Assembly (NCBI RefSeq): GCF_024506395.1
Contig: NZ_JANIBO010000001.1
Location: 1,674,001-1,738,000, forward strand
Direction of reading: 5' to 3'
Origin: Cetobacterium sp. NK01
GTDB lineage: Bacteria; Fusobacteriota; Fusobacteriia; Fusobacteriales; Fusobacteriaceae
Length of the DNA stretch: 64,000 bases
The position numbers and the translations under genes were made by a program. This document shows positions 1 through 7,873 of this stretch, piece by piece. Positions within the stretch are counted from its first letter, which is position 1. The number at the start of each line of letters is the position of its first letter. The notes beneath the pieces were generated by a model. The model was given only the letters and a program-made list of their open reading frames with translations. It made no database searches and was not told where the DNA came from.

Positions 1-1298
1 CAGAGGGTCCAGATGTAGGAGGGCCAGTAGGACCTTATAGACAGTCAGAGAGATTCCACTTATATGGAGAGTACGCACATAAATTAGTTGAAAAAGGTGA
101 AGCATATTACTGCTTCTGTACTCAGGATAGATTAGAAAAGTTAAGAGAAAGACAAAAAGCTATGGGAAAAGCTCCTGGATATGATGGTCATTGTAGATCT
201 CTTTCTAAAGAGGAAATTGAGGCTAAGTTAGCAGCTGGTGAAGAGTATGTAATCAGACTTAAAATGCCTTATGAGGGAGAAACAATAATAAAAGATAGAC
301 TAAGAGGAGATATCGTTTTTGAAAATAATAAAATAGATGATCAAGTTTTATTAAAAGGCGATGGATTCCCAACTTATCACTTAGCAAATGTTGTAGATGA
401 TTACTTAATGAATATTACTCACGTAATTAGAGCTGAAGAATGGATTGCATCTACACCAAAACATATTCAATTATATAAAGCATTTGGATGGCAAGAGCCA
501 GAATTTATACATATGCCACTTCTTAGAAACTCTGATAGAACAAAGATATCTAAGAGAAAAAATCCAGTATCGCTAAACTGGTATAGAGAAGAAGGATACT
601 TAAAAGAGGGTATCGTAAACTTCTTAGGACTAATGGGATATTCATTTGGAGAAAATAAAGAGATATTTACTCTTCAAGAATTTAAAGATAACTTTGATAT
701 AGATAAGGTATCTTTAGGAGGACCAGTATTTGATTTAGTTAAATTAGGTTGGGTAAATAATCAACATATGAGAATGAAAGATTTAAAAGAGTTAACAGAG
801 TTAGCTGTTCCGTTCTTTAGAAGTGCTGGATTAATTGGTGAAGAATTAACAGAAAAAGAGTTTGATACGTTATCTAGAGTAGTTGATATTTTAAGAGAAG
901 GAGCTCAAACTATAAAGGAAATTGTAGAACAATCAGAAGTTTACTTTAAAGATGAGTATACTTTACCAGTTGTAACTGAAGAAACAGATAAAAAAGAAGT
1001 AAAAGGAATAGAAAGACTTTATACAGTTATTCAAGATGAGGCTGGAAAGAGATCAATAAACTTATTCCAAGAGAAAATAGCAGCATGCGATGAGGCTATT
1101 TCTATAGATAGAGCTAAAGAATTATTAAAAGAGACTCTTGATGAAGTAGGAGAGGGACCAGGAAAAGTTTACATGCCTTTAAGAGCAGTATTAACTGGAC
1201 TTCCAAAAGGAGCAGATCTTTATAACTTAGTTTCTATTATAGGTAGAGATAGAACTTTAGCTAGAATAGAAAGAATGAAAAAATTATATAATATTTAA
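1..1298 (+). CDS. gltX: Glutamyl-tRNA synthetase, 5' end missing
   Basis: Charges tRNA-Glu with glutamate in the cytoplasm. The frame is open from base 3 (EGPDVGGPVGPYRQSER), so the gene begins upstream of the window; roughly the first 70 residues, including the HIGH signature, are missing. The internal ATG at 162 is not the start. The KMSKS-type loop is present as KISKRKNP near base 550, after the class-typical stretch WIASTPKHIQLYKAFGW. The C-terminal anticodon-binding helices are complete and end at TAA 1296-1298, followed by a terminator. A non-discriminating or second GluRS paralogue cannot be excluded without the N-terminus. Confidence 0.95.
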   Translation, partial: EGPDVGGPVGPYRQSERFHLYGEYAHKLVEKGEAYYCFCTQDRLEKLRERQKAMGKAPGYDGHCRSLSKEEIEAKLAAGEEYVIRLKMPYEGETIIKDRLRGDIVFENNKIDDQVLLKGDGFPTYHLANVVDDYLMNITHVIRAEEWIASTPKHIQLYKAFGWQEPEFIHMPLLRNSDRTKISKRKNPVSLNWYREEGYLKEGIVNFLGLMGYSFGENKEIFTLQEFKDNFDIDKVSLGGPVFDLVKLGWVNNQHMRMKDLKELTELAVPFFRSAGLIGEELTEKEFDTLSRVVDILREGAQTIKEIVEQSEVYFKDEYTLPVVTEETDKKEVKGIERLYTVIQDEAGKRSINLFQEKIAACDEAISIDRAKELLKETLDEVGEGPGKVYMPLRAVLTGLPKGADLYNLVSIIGRDRTLARIERMKKLYNI

Positions 1299-1304
1299 TA
1301 ATAG

Positions 1305-1332
1305 AGTGGAGTTTAAAAGCTCCACTTTTTTT
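1305..1332 (+). terminator. Rho-independent terminator after gltX
   Basis: AGTGGAG (1305-1311) pairs with CTCCACT (1320-1326) and is followed directly by a run of T. It ends the gltX transcript and separates it from the next cassette. Confidence 0.85.
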
Positions 1333-1409
1333 AGCTTAAAATAAAAGAAAAAACAAAAAATAAAGTAATTAAGAATATAAAAAATATAAAAAATATTAAG
1401 GAGGGCATT

Positions 1410-2324
1410 ATGAAAAATCATATTTTACTGGGAAAGTTATTAATGAATGCCTTTAAAATACTAGGAAAAGCACAAAAAGAAATAGAGATAGAGTTAAATA
1501 AATTTAAATTTTCAGAAGAAATAGTAAAAGACTTTAAAAATCTAAATTTTAAAGAGTCATTTAAGAAGAATTTTTTTACATTATTAATAATATCTCTCCT
1601 TATAGAAAGTAAAGTGTCTAAAAAATATATTATAAGTTATACTAAAATTATAATATATTTAAGACAAATTGTTACTTCTACAGATAATATTTTAGACAAT
1701 GAAAACAAAGGCCTAATTTTTATAAAAAAATTAAAAAATAATATTGTTTCTAATAGTTTAGTGATGTTAATGTGTCAAAACCTTTTAACAAAAGAGTGTT
1801 TAGAAATTACTAAAGGAAATGATGAAGCAGTAAAAAAAATATTTGAAAAAATATATATAATTGCTATAAGTGAGAGTTTAAGAGATAAATCACAATATAA
1901 AGAATATCCAAAAGATAAATATATTTTAGAAGAGATACATAGTGGTATAGGAGGTGAACTTTTAAAAATAAGTTTAGAAATTCCATTAATTGTTGAAGAA
2001 AATTTAAAATTAAAAGAATTTTCAAAAGGCATATATGAAATAGGAATGTCTTTACAGGCTTTAGATGATTTTTTTGATATTGATGAAGATGAGGAAAGTG
2101 GTAAGATAAATCTTTTAAAAGCGGAGTTGGTATATAAAAAAATAGAAAAAAAAGATGAAGAGATAAAAGAAGAATACTTAAAAAAAGTTTCATCTAATGC
2201 TTATAATGGGTTTAAAATTTTAGAAAATAATGATTTTCCGATAAATCAAAAAGAAGCAAAGAAAGTATTAAAGAAATTATTTGAATTGAGAGGATTAAAA
2301 GAATATACATATATCTTAGACTAA
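1410..2324 (+). CDS. Divergent polyprenyl (isoprenyl diphosphate) synthase-like protein
   Basis: A 304-residue, mostly helical protein that looks like a remote trans-isoprenyl diphosphate synthase. The second aspartate-rich motif is clear (QALDDFFDID, about residues 215-224), followed by a GK. The first is degraded: DNILDNE, with Asn for the second Asp of DDxxD, and NKG where RRG is usual. The length suits the family. It opens a three-gene cassette (9 bases to the next gene) behind a strong AAGGAGGG site. Catalysis is uncertain; it could make a short prenyl diphosphate or be a non-catalytic relative. A housekeeping IspA-type enzyme is presumably elsewhere. The fold call rests on motif spacing alone. 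Confidence 0.6.
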   Translation: MKNHILLGKLLMNAFKILGKAQKEIEIELNKFKFSEEIVKDFKNLNFKESFKKNFFTLLIISLLIESKVSKKYIISYTKIIIYLRQIVTSTDNILDNENKGLIFIKKLKNNIVSNSLVMLMCQNLLTKECLEITKGNDEAVKKIFEKIYIIAISESLRDKSQYKEYPKDKYILEEIHSGIGGELLKISLEIPLIVEENLKLKEFSKGIYEIGMSLQALDDFFDIDEDEESGKINLLKAELVYKKIEKKDEEIKEEYLKKVSSNAYNGFKILENNDFPINQKEAKKVLKKLFELRGLKEYTYILD

Positions 2325-2333
2325 GGAGGAGAA

Positions 2334-2795
2334 ATGAAAAAATATATTACTTTTCTATTTTTATTAATATTTTGTCAGATATTTAGTAAAGATCCTTATG
2401 TTGGTTATTGGGAAATGCCAGACAAAAAAGTTATAATAGAGATTAAAAAAATAGATCAAGAATACGTTGGATATGTGAGATGGTTAAAAGATTTAAAATA
2501 TCCAAAAGGTGATTCAATGGAAGGAAAAGAGCAGATTGATAGAAATAATCCTGATAAAAATTTAAAGAATAGAAAGGTTATGAATTTGCAGGTTGTAGGA
2601 GGACTAAAATTAAATAAAAAAGGTGATGCAATAACAGATGGTTGGATTTATGATTCGTGGAATGGAAAAAAATATTATGGAGCAGCGAGAGTTATAGATG
2701 AAAATACTTTAAACTTAAAAGGTTCTTTAGATCCCTGGGGTCTGTTAGGATATTCAATGAAAGTAAAAAGAGTACAATTACCAAAAGAAAAGTAG
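2334..2795 (+). CDS. Secreted DUF2147 family protein
   Basis: A 153-residue protein with a cleavable signal peptide (hydrophobic residues 4-17, cleavage probably near FSKDP) and a single DUF2147 domain. Recognised by GYWEMPDKKVIIEI near the start, the DRNNPDKNLKNRKVM block, the GWIYDSWNGKKYYGA segment and the C-terminal GLLGYSMKVKRV. These domains are small lipocalin-like beta barrels of unknown ligand, exported to the periplasm. It has a strong AAGGAGGAG site and abuts the next gene, so it is probably co-transcribed with both neighbours. The function is unknown. Confidence 0.75.
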   Translation: MKKYITFLFLLIFCQIFSKDPYVGYWEMPDKKVIIEIKKIDQEYVGYVRWLKDLKYPKGDSMEGKEQIDRNNPDKNLKNRKVMNLQVVGGLKLNKKGDAITDGWIYDSWNGKKYYGAARVIDENTLNLKGSLDPWGLLGYSMKVKRVQLPKEK

Positions 2796-2804
2796 GTGAA
2801 AGAT

Positions 2805-4112
2805 TTGGAGTTAAAAAGATTAAGCATAACAAATTGGCAAAATATAGAATATCTGAATATTGAATTTGAAAAAATGTTAATACTAATTGGCGAATCAAAT
2901 AGAGGAAAAACTAGTATTCTAAAGGCTTTATCTGCAATTATAGGAAGTTATGAGATTAAAGAGAATGATTTTAAAAATAGAGATAGAGTTATTGAGATAA
3001 AAATAAAATATTTTTTTAAAGAAAAGGGTTTCTTTACATTAAAAATGACAAAAAAAATAGGAGAAAAAAATAGATATATTCTAATAAGTCATGGAGTTGA
3101 AGAAGAGTTAACGATAGAGGAAATTAAGAGTAAGTTTTTTTATGTAAAAGGAGTTGTTATATCTTCTAAAGAAAATGGAGTACATAATGCACTACATCAA
3201 ATGAAAGAAATATTTCTTTTACAAAATAAAGAAAGTAAAATTATTAAAGAGTTAGAAAGTAAGTTAAAACATATAGAAACTAATATTTTATCACAAAGTT
3301 TACAAAGAAAAGTATTTTTTAGTTTTTTAAAAAAAATATTAGCAGATATAGAAATATATGAGATGGATTTAAAAAATATATTTTATAGTATATTTTTAAT
3401 ATTCGAAGAACCAGAACTACATTTAAACCCACAAGAGAGTAGAGAAATGTATTATTTACTAATTAAATTATCTAAAATAGGAGTTCAAATAGTAATGGAA
3501 ACTCACTCTAGTTATTTTGTGGGATTAAAACAATATAAATCTATTTGCTTACTTAGAAAAGTAAAAAATAATATAAAAGTTTATCAACATACTGGAAAAC
3601 TTTTAAATGGAGATGAGATTAAAAACTTTAATATGAACTATTGGATAAATCCAGATAGAGGCGAGATGTTTTTTGCTAAAAAAGTAATATTGGTAGAAGG
3701 ACAAACTGATAAGATTGCTATTTCATACTTAGCTAAAAAATTAGATATATATAATTATAACTATTCAATAGTAGAGTGTGGAAGCAAAAGTATAATACCA
3801 CAATTTATAAAAGTATTAAATGCTTATAAAATACCGTATGTAGCTGTTTATGATAAAGATAACCATAAATGGAGAAGTGAGACAGAATTAGAAAGTTCGA
3901 ACTTAAAAAATAAAAATATAAAAAAAATAATAAATAAATATATAGGCGACTTTATTGAATTTGAAAATGATATAGAAGAAGAGATTTACCATGAAGAGAG
4001 AGAAAGAAAAAATTATAAAAATAAACCGTATTATACTTTACAAAAAATAAATGAGGATAACTACTTGATACCTAAAAAATTAGAAGAGAAAATAAGAAAA
4101 ATTTATAAATAA
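2805..4112 (+). CDS. Compact OLD-family ATPase with C-terminal Toprim domain
   Basis: About 435 residues. The N-terminus is an SMC/RecF-like ATPase half with Walker A GESNRGKTS (about residues 29-37), and a Walker B EEPELHLNP is followed by ETHSSYF, a typical OLD H-loop. The C-terminus is a Toprim domain (VILVEGQTDK, then AVYDKDN), as in OLD nucleases that cut DNA in phage defence or repair. It is shorter than usual class 1 OLD proteins, and no ABC signature (LSxGxQ type) is visible between the Walker motifs. I place the start at TTG 2805 because AGGTGA (2794-2799) sits five bases before it; GTG 2796 is possible but has no ribosome site. It closes the cassette. Nuclease activity is inferred. 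Confidence 0.7.
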   Translation: MELKRLSITNWQNIEYLNIEFEKMLILIGESNRGKTSILKALSAIIGSYEIKENDFKNRDRVIEIKIKYFFKEKGFFTLKMTKKIGEKNRYILISHGVEEELTIEEIKSKFFYVKGVVISSKENGVHNALHQMKEIFLLQNKESKIIKELESKLKHIETNILSQSLQRKVFFSFLKKILADIEIYEMDLKNIFYSIFLIFEEPELHLNPQESREMYYLLIKLSKIGVQIVMETHSSYFVGLKQYKSICLLRKVKNNIKVYQHTGKLLNGDEIKNFNMNYWINPDRGEMFFAKKVILVEGQTDKIAISYLAKKLDIYNYNYSIVECGSKSIIPQFIKVLNAYKIPYVAVYDKDNHKWRSETELESSNLKNKNIKKIINKYIGDFIEFENDIEEEIYHEERERKNYKNKPYYTLQKINEDNYLIPKKLEEKIRKIYK

Positions 4113-4120
4113 AATCATAA

Positions 4121-4151
4121 AAAATAGAGCTTGTAAGCTCTATTTTCTTTT
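4121..4151. terminator. Bidirectional terminator between convergent genes
   Basis: A perfect inverted repeat, AAAATAGAGCTT (4121-4132) and AAGCTCTATTTT (4135-4146), with T-rich flanks on both strands. It serves the OLD-like gene on the plus strand and the TSUP gene on the minus strand. Confidence 0.85.
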
Positions 4152-4164
4152 TATCATAAACTTT

Positions 4165-4932
4165 TTAATAAAAGGCTATATATAAATTAAAAACATTAAG
4201 AATAATTATACAGATAACAGATATGTTAAATATTTTATCAATGTATTCATTAGAAAGTCTACGATTAAGCTTTGCTCCTAAAAAACCTCCTGAGATACCG
4301 CCAATAACCATTACGGGAAGCATACTTAAATTATATGATGAAAATCCAGTAGTAATAGCTATTAGAAAAATTTTTGAAAATTGAGAAAGAAGTATTATAA
4401 AAACAGAGCTAGTTGCAGCATTTTTAGTTGGAAAATTAAAAAGCATAACTAAAATAGCAACATTTATAGGACCTCCCCCAATTCCTAAAAAAGAAGCAAT
4501 AGATCCAAGAAAAATTCCTACTATAAAAACAATAAAAATATTTTTAATATCGTATTTAGGTAAAAAACTTTTAAATAAAACTAAAGCTAAAAGTAATATT
4601 AGAATAAAAGCTTGAATTCCTTTACTAGTATTTTCATTTTTAAAAAGATTTAGAAAAATATCAAAGGCTTTTTCTCCAATACCTCCACCTAAAATAGATC
4701 CAAGAGCTAAAATAATTGTATTAAAATCAGTTTTAAATCCAGATTTAAATTGCTTTATAGTTGTAACAAATGCCATTGAAAATACTGTGACAGAAGATAA
4801 TAAACCGACTGTGCCTAAATCATAGTTATTTAGAGTATCAAGAACAGGTTTTATAATAACTCCCCCACCTAATCCAGCTAAAGATCCTAATGTTGTAGCA
4901 CAAAGAGCTGTCATAAAATAAATAAAAAACAT
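4165..4932 (-). CDS. TSUP (TauE/SafE, DUF81) family permease
   Basis: A 255-residue inner-membrane protein with about eight hydrophobic segments. It carries the family's repeated glycine-rich motif, GSLAGLGGGVIIKP near the N-terminus and GSIASFLGIGGGPINVA in the second half. TSUP proteins move sulfur compounds or organic anions such as sulfite, sulfoacetate or taurine; the substrate cannot be read here. The frame extends upstream to a TTG at 4974, but AGGAGGT lies just before ATG 4932, so that is the start and there is no overlap with the ChrA gene. It is probably the last gene of a chrA-chrA-TSUP operon. Confidence 0.85.
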   Translation of the reverse strand: MFFIYFMTALCATTLGSLAGLGGGVIIKPVLDTLNNYDLGTVGLLSSVTVFSMAFVTTIKQFKSGFKTDFNTIILALGSILGGGIGEKAFDIFLNLFKNENTSKGIQAFILILLLALVLFKSFLPKYDIKNIFIVFIVGIFLGSIASFLGIGGGPINVAILVMLFNFPTKNAATSSVFIILLSQFSKIFLIAITTGFSSYNLSMLPVMVIGGISGGFLGAKLNRRLSNEYIDKIFNISVICIIILNVFNLYIAFY

Positions 4933-4954
4933 AAGACCTCCTAAAATTAGTATA

Positions 4955-5491
4955 TTAAAAAAGAAAAATTCCAAGTGAAGATGAAAGTAGTAGTATAATA
5001 ATTGGATTAACTCTAGTAATATACCTAGTTCCTAAAAAAACAATAAGAAAAATAAAGGCTGCTTTAAATCCTTGAGAATAATCTTTAACAAGAAAAGTTG
5101 GCTTAGCAATAATTATACCAGCAAATGAAATAAGAGCTAATGTAACAGGTTTAACTCCTCTGAAAAAAAGATCTTTTTTTGGATTATTTTTTATTTTATA
5201 GAAAAGATTAGCTACAATTAAAATAATCAAAAAAGATGGTAATGCTGAGCTAAAAGTAGCAACAAAAGCCCCAGGAATACCAGCAACCTGATGTCCAACA
5301 AAAGTGGCAGTATTGATAGCAATAGGACCAGGTGTAACTTGAGAAATAGCTATAATATCTAAAAATTGCTGTTCTGTTAACCAATTTTGTCTAAAAACTA
5401 CATCTTGCATAAGAGGAAGCATAGCAAGTCCTCCTCCAAAAGAAAATAATCCAATTTTAAAAAATTCATAAAAAAGTGTAAAATAAATCAT
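4955..5491 (-). CDS. Half-size ChrA-type transporter, second subunit
   Basis: A 178-residue single-domain chromate transporter (CHR, short-chain) family protein. The conserved block FGGGLAMLPLM is followed by ISQVTPGPIAINTATFVG, and there are several membrane helices. Short-chain CHR proteins usually occur as tandem pairs that work as a heterodimer. The pair here fits: it overlaps the upstream partner by an ATGA junction at 5488-5491. CHR proteins export chromate in some bacteria, but the physiological substrate in a gut-type anaerobe is unknown and could be another oxyanion. Confidence 0.85.
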   Translation of the reverse strand: MIYFTLFYEFFKIGLFSFGGGLAMLPLMQDVVFRQNWLTEQQFLDIIAISQVTPGPIAINTATFVGHQVAGIPGAFVATFSSALPSFLIILIVANLFYKIKNNPKKDLFFRGVKPVTLALISFAGIIIAKPTFLVKDYSQGFKAAFIFLIVFLGTRYITRVNPIIILLLSSSLGIFLF

Positions 5492-6018
5492 TTGTCCCCC
5501 TTAAGTGTAAAAAATATAATGCAACCAATTCCAAAAAATAAGATTAAAAATATAGGTGACACATTAAATAAAATTAATCCTAAAAGAGATATTAAAAATA
5601 TAGAGTAACTTAGTTTATCAACTAAAGTATTTTTAGAAAGTTTTATGACAGAGGATAAAATTAAAGCAGCAATTCCAGCTCTAAGACCAATAAATAATTT
5701 TTGCATTATTGGATTTAAAAAGCTCTGAGCAAAAAATGCTGATATTATAATAATAACGAAAAGTGATGGACCAACAACACCTAAAGTAGCAGCAATAGAC
5801 CCTAAAATACCCATTCTTTTCTTTCCTATAAAAGTAGCAGCATTTATAGCAATAGGACCAGGAGTCATTTGTGATATAGATATTATTTCAAGTAGTTCAT
5901 CTCTATCAATCCACTGTTTCCCATATATCATCTCTCTTTCAATTAGAGGAATCATTGCATATCCACCTCCAAAAGTAAACATTCCAATTTTAAAAAAAGT
6001 AAGAAAAAGCTCTAGCAC
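5488..6018 (-). CDS. Half-size ChrA-type transporter, first subunit
   Basis: A 176-residue CHR-domain protein with FGGGYAMIPLIER and ISQMTPGPIAINAATFIG, the same family motifs as its downstream partner. The start is GTG (6016-6018) with a GGGGG ribosome site. Translation is coupled to the next gene through a four-base overlap. The two halves differ enough that the duplication is old. It heads the operon that ends with the TSUP permease. Confidence 0.85.
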   Translation of the reverse strand: MLELFLTFFKIGMFTFGGGYAMIPLIEREMIYGKQWIDRDELLEIISISQMTPGPIAINAATFIGKKRMGILGSIAATLGVVGPSLFVIIIISAFFAQSFLNPIMQKLFIGLRAGIAALILSSVIKLSKNTLVDKLSYSIFLISLLGLILFNVSPIFLILFFGIGCIIFFTLKGDK

Positions 6019-6040
6019 AAAAAACCCCCTTAATTGAATT

Positions 6041-6066
6041 AAAAGCAGAGGAAATCCTCTGCTTTT
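6041..6066 (-). terminator. Terminator of the ABC-F gene
   Basis: AAAAGCAGAGGA (6041-6052) pairs with TCCTCTGCTTTT (6055-6066). Read on the minus strand, the hairpin ends in TTTTAATT just after the ABC-F stop codon. Confidence 0.75.
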
Positions 6067-6082
6067 TAAATTAGTTTATTTA

Positions 6083-7705
6083 TTATACATTGTACATATC
6101 TTTTATTTTAGCTTGTAACTCTTCATCAGCAATATAGTCATCATATTCCATTAACTTATCAACAAGTCCGCTTGGAGTAATCTCAATAATTCTATTAGCT
6201 ACTGTTTGAATAAACTCATGGTCGTGAGCACCGAATAGTATAGTTCCTTTAAAGTTAGTTAAAGCTTTATTAAGAGAAGTAATTGACTCAAGATCTAAGT
6301 GGTCAGTAGGATTATCAAAGATTAAAACATTTGCATTAGTAAGCATCATTCTTGATAACATACATCTAACTTTTTCTCCTCCAGAAAGAACTTTAGCCTT
6401 TTTAGTAGCTTCTTCTCCAGAGAATAACATTCTTCCTAAGAATCCTCTAACAAAAGCGTCATGTTGATCAGGAGAATATTGTCTTAACCAGTCAATTAAA
6501 TCTAAATCACAGTTTTCAAAGAATGCAGAGTTATCTTTTGGCATATATGCTTGAGTAGTTGTAACTCCCCATGTATAAGTACCACTATCTGCTTCCATCT
6601 CACCAGATAATATAGAGAATAAAGTTGTTTTAACAATATCGTTTTGAGAAATAAATACAACTTTATCATTTGTATTTACTGTAAATGATACATTATCTAA
6701 AATCTTAACTCCATCGATAACTTTTGTAAGATTTTCAACTTTAAGAAGATTGTTTCCAGCATCTCTTTCAGGCTTGAATTCAACAAATGGATACTTTCTA
6801 TTAGATATTTGCATATCTTCAAGTTGTAATTTCTCAAGTTGTTTCTTTCTAGAAGTTGCTTGTTTTGATTTAGATGCGTTAGCACTGAATCTAGCAATGA
6901 ATTCTTGAAGTTCTTGTCTCTTTTGATCTAATTTTTTATTCTTGTTATTTATTAATGTTTGCATTAATTGGTTAGATTCGTACCAGAAGTCGTAGTTTCC
7001 AACATACATCTTAACTTTTCCATAATCGATATCAGCTATGTGAGTACAAACTTTGTTTAAGAAGTGTCTATCGTGAGATACAACAATAACAGTAGTATCT
7101 TCTAAATTCATTAAGAACTCCTCAAGCCAAGCTATAGCTTGGATATCAAGTCCATTTGTAGGCTCGTCAAGTAATAGAACATCAGGATTTCCAAATAAAG
7201 CTTGAGCTAGTAAAACTTTAACCTTATCGGGTTCGCTTAATTCTCTCATTAATTTATAATGTAAGTCAGCTGTTATTCCAAGACCTGTTAAAAGCATTTC
7301 AGCTTCAGTTTCAGCTTCCCATCCATTTAATTCAGCAAACTCTCCTTCAAGTTCAGCAGCTCTCATACCATCTTCATCAGAAAATTCACTTTTAGCATAT
7401 ATTTCATTTCTCTCTTCGATTATCTTCCAAAGCTTTGTATGTCCCATTAAAACAACGTTTATAACTGACTCATCTTCATGAGCAAAGTGATCCTGTTTAA
7501 GAACAGCCATTCTTTTATTTTTATCAAAGATTACCTCTCCTTCAGTAGGATCTAAATCCCCTGAAAGTATTTTTACAAATGTTGATTTTCCAGCACCGTT
7601 AGCACCAATAAGTCCATAACAGTTTCCAGGAGTAAACTTAACATTTACATCCTCAAAAAGCTTTCTACCAGAAAATCTCATACTTAGATTACTAGTTGCT
7701 ATCAT
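6083..7705 (-). CDS. ABC-F ATPase, YbiT/YkpA type
   Basis: A 540-residue soluble protein with two ABC domains and no membrane segments. These proteins bind the ribosomal E site and relieve stalled translation. Domain 1 has Walker A GANGAGKST and Walker B DEPTNGLD. Its signature region reads LSEPDKVKVLLAQALF, a degenerate form usual in this subfamily. A charged helical linker lies at about residues 240-300. Domain 2 has signature LSGGEKVRCML, but its Walker A position reads ISQNDIVKTT and its Walker B reads DNPTDHLD, lacking the catalytic Glu. The site before ATG 7705 is AGGAGG. It stands alone. The subfamily call rests on general motif layout. Confidence 0.9.
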   Translation of the reverse strand: MIATSNLSMRFSGRKLFEDVNVKFTPGNCYGLIGANGAGKSTFVKILSGDLDPTEGEVIFDKNKRMAVLKQDHFAHEDESVINVVLMGHTKLWKIIEERNEIYAKSEFSDEDGMRAAELEGEFAELNGWEAETEAEMLLTGLGITADLHYKLMRELSEPDKVKVLLAQALFGNPDVLLLDEPTNGLDIQAIAWLEEFLMNLEDTTVIVVSHDRHFLNKVCTHIADIDYGKVKMYVGNYDFWYESNQLMQTLINNKNKKLDQKRQELQEFIARFSANASKSKQATSRKKQLEKLQLEDMQISNRKYPFVEFKPERDAGNNLLKVENLTKVIDGVKILDNVSFTVNTNDKVVFISQNDIVKTTLFSILSGEMEADSGTYTWGVTTTQAYMPKDNSAFFENCDLDLIDWLRQYSPDQHDAFVRGFLGRMLFSGEEATKKAKVLSGGEKVRCMLSRMMLTNANVLIFDNPTDHLDLESITSLNKALTNFKGTILFGAHDHEFIQTVANRIIEITPSGLVDKLMEYDDYIADEELQAKIKDMYNV

Positions 7706-7768
7706 TTTAAAAAATTCCTCCTAATATATTTATAATATAAATTTAAATTTTGAACACATATCTTAAAT

Positions 7769-7774
7769 ATTATA
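7769..7774 (-). promoter_or_regulatory. Probable extended -10 promoter of the ABC-F gene
   Basis: On the minus strand TATAAT is preceded by TGA, giving an extended -10. The -35 region (TTTCCT at 17 bases) is poor. It lies about 65 bases before the start codon. Confidence 0.4.
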
Positions 7775-7873
7775 TCATGAATTTTAATAATAGGAAATAT
7801 AATATATTTTCTTTTTTTTTAATTTATGTTAAAATATTCTATAAAATTTATATTAAGAAAGAGAGGAAAATGA

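Noticed and set aside
162-1298. gltX starting at the internal ATG 162
   Set aside because: The same frame is open to base 3 and encodes conserved GluRS sequence, so the gene is cut by the window edge rather than starting there.
1775-2193. Two minus-strand frames inside the isoprenyl-synthase-like gene
   Set aside because: They lack ribosome sites and family features and are typical antisense shadows of AT-rich coding sequence.
4933-4974. Longer N-terminus of the TSUP permease from TTG 4974
   Set aside because: A strong AGGAGGT lies inside this stretch, properly spaced before ATG 4932.
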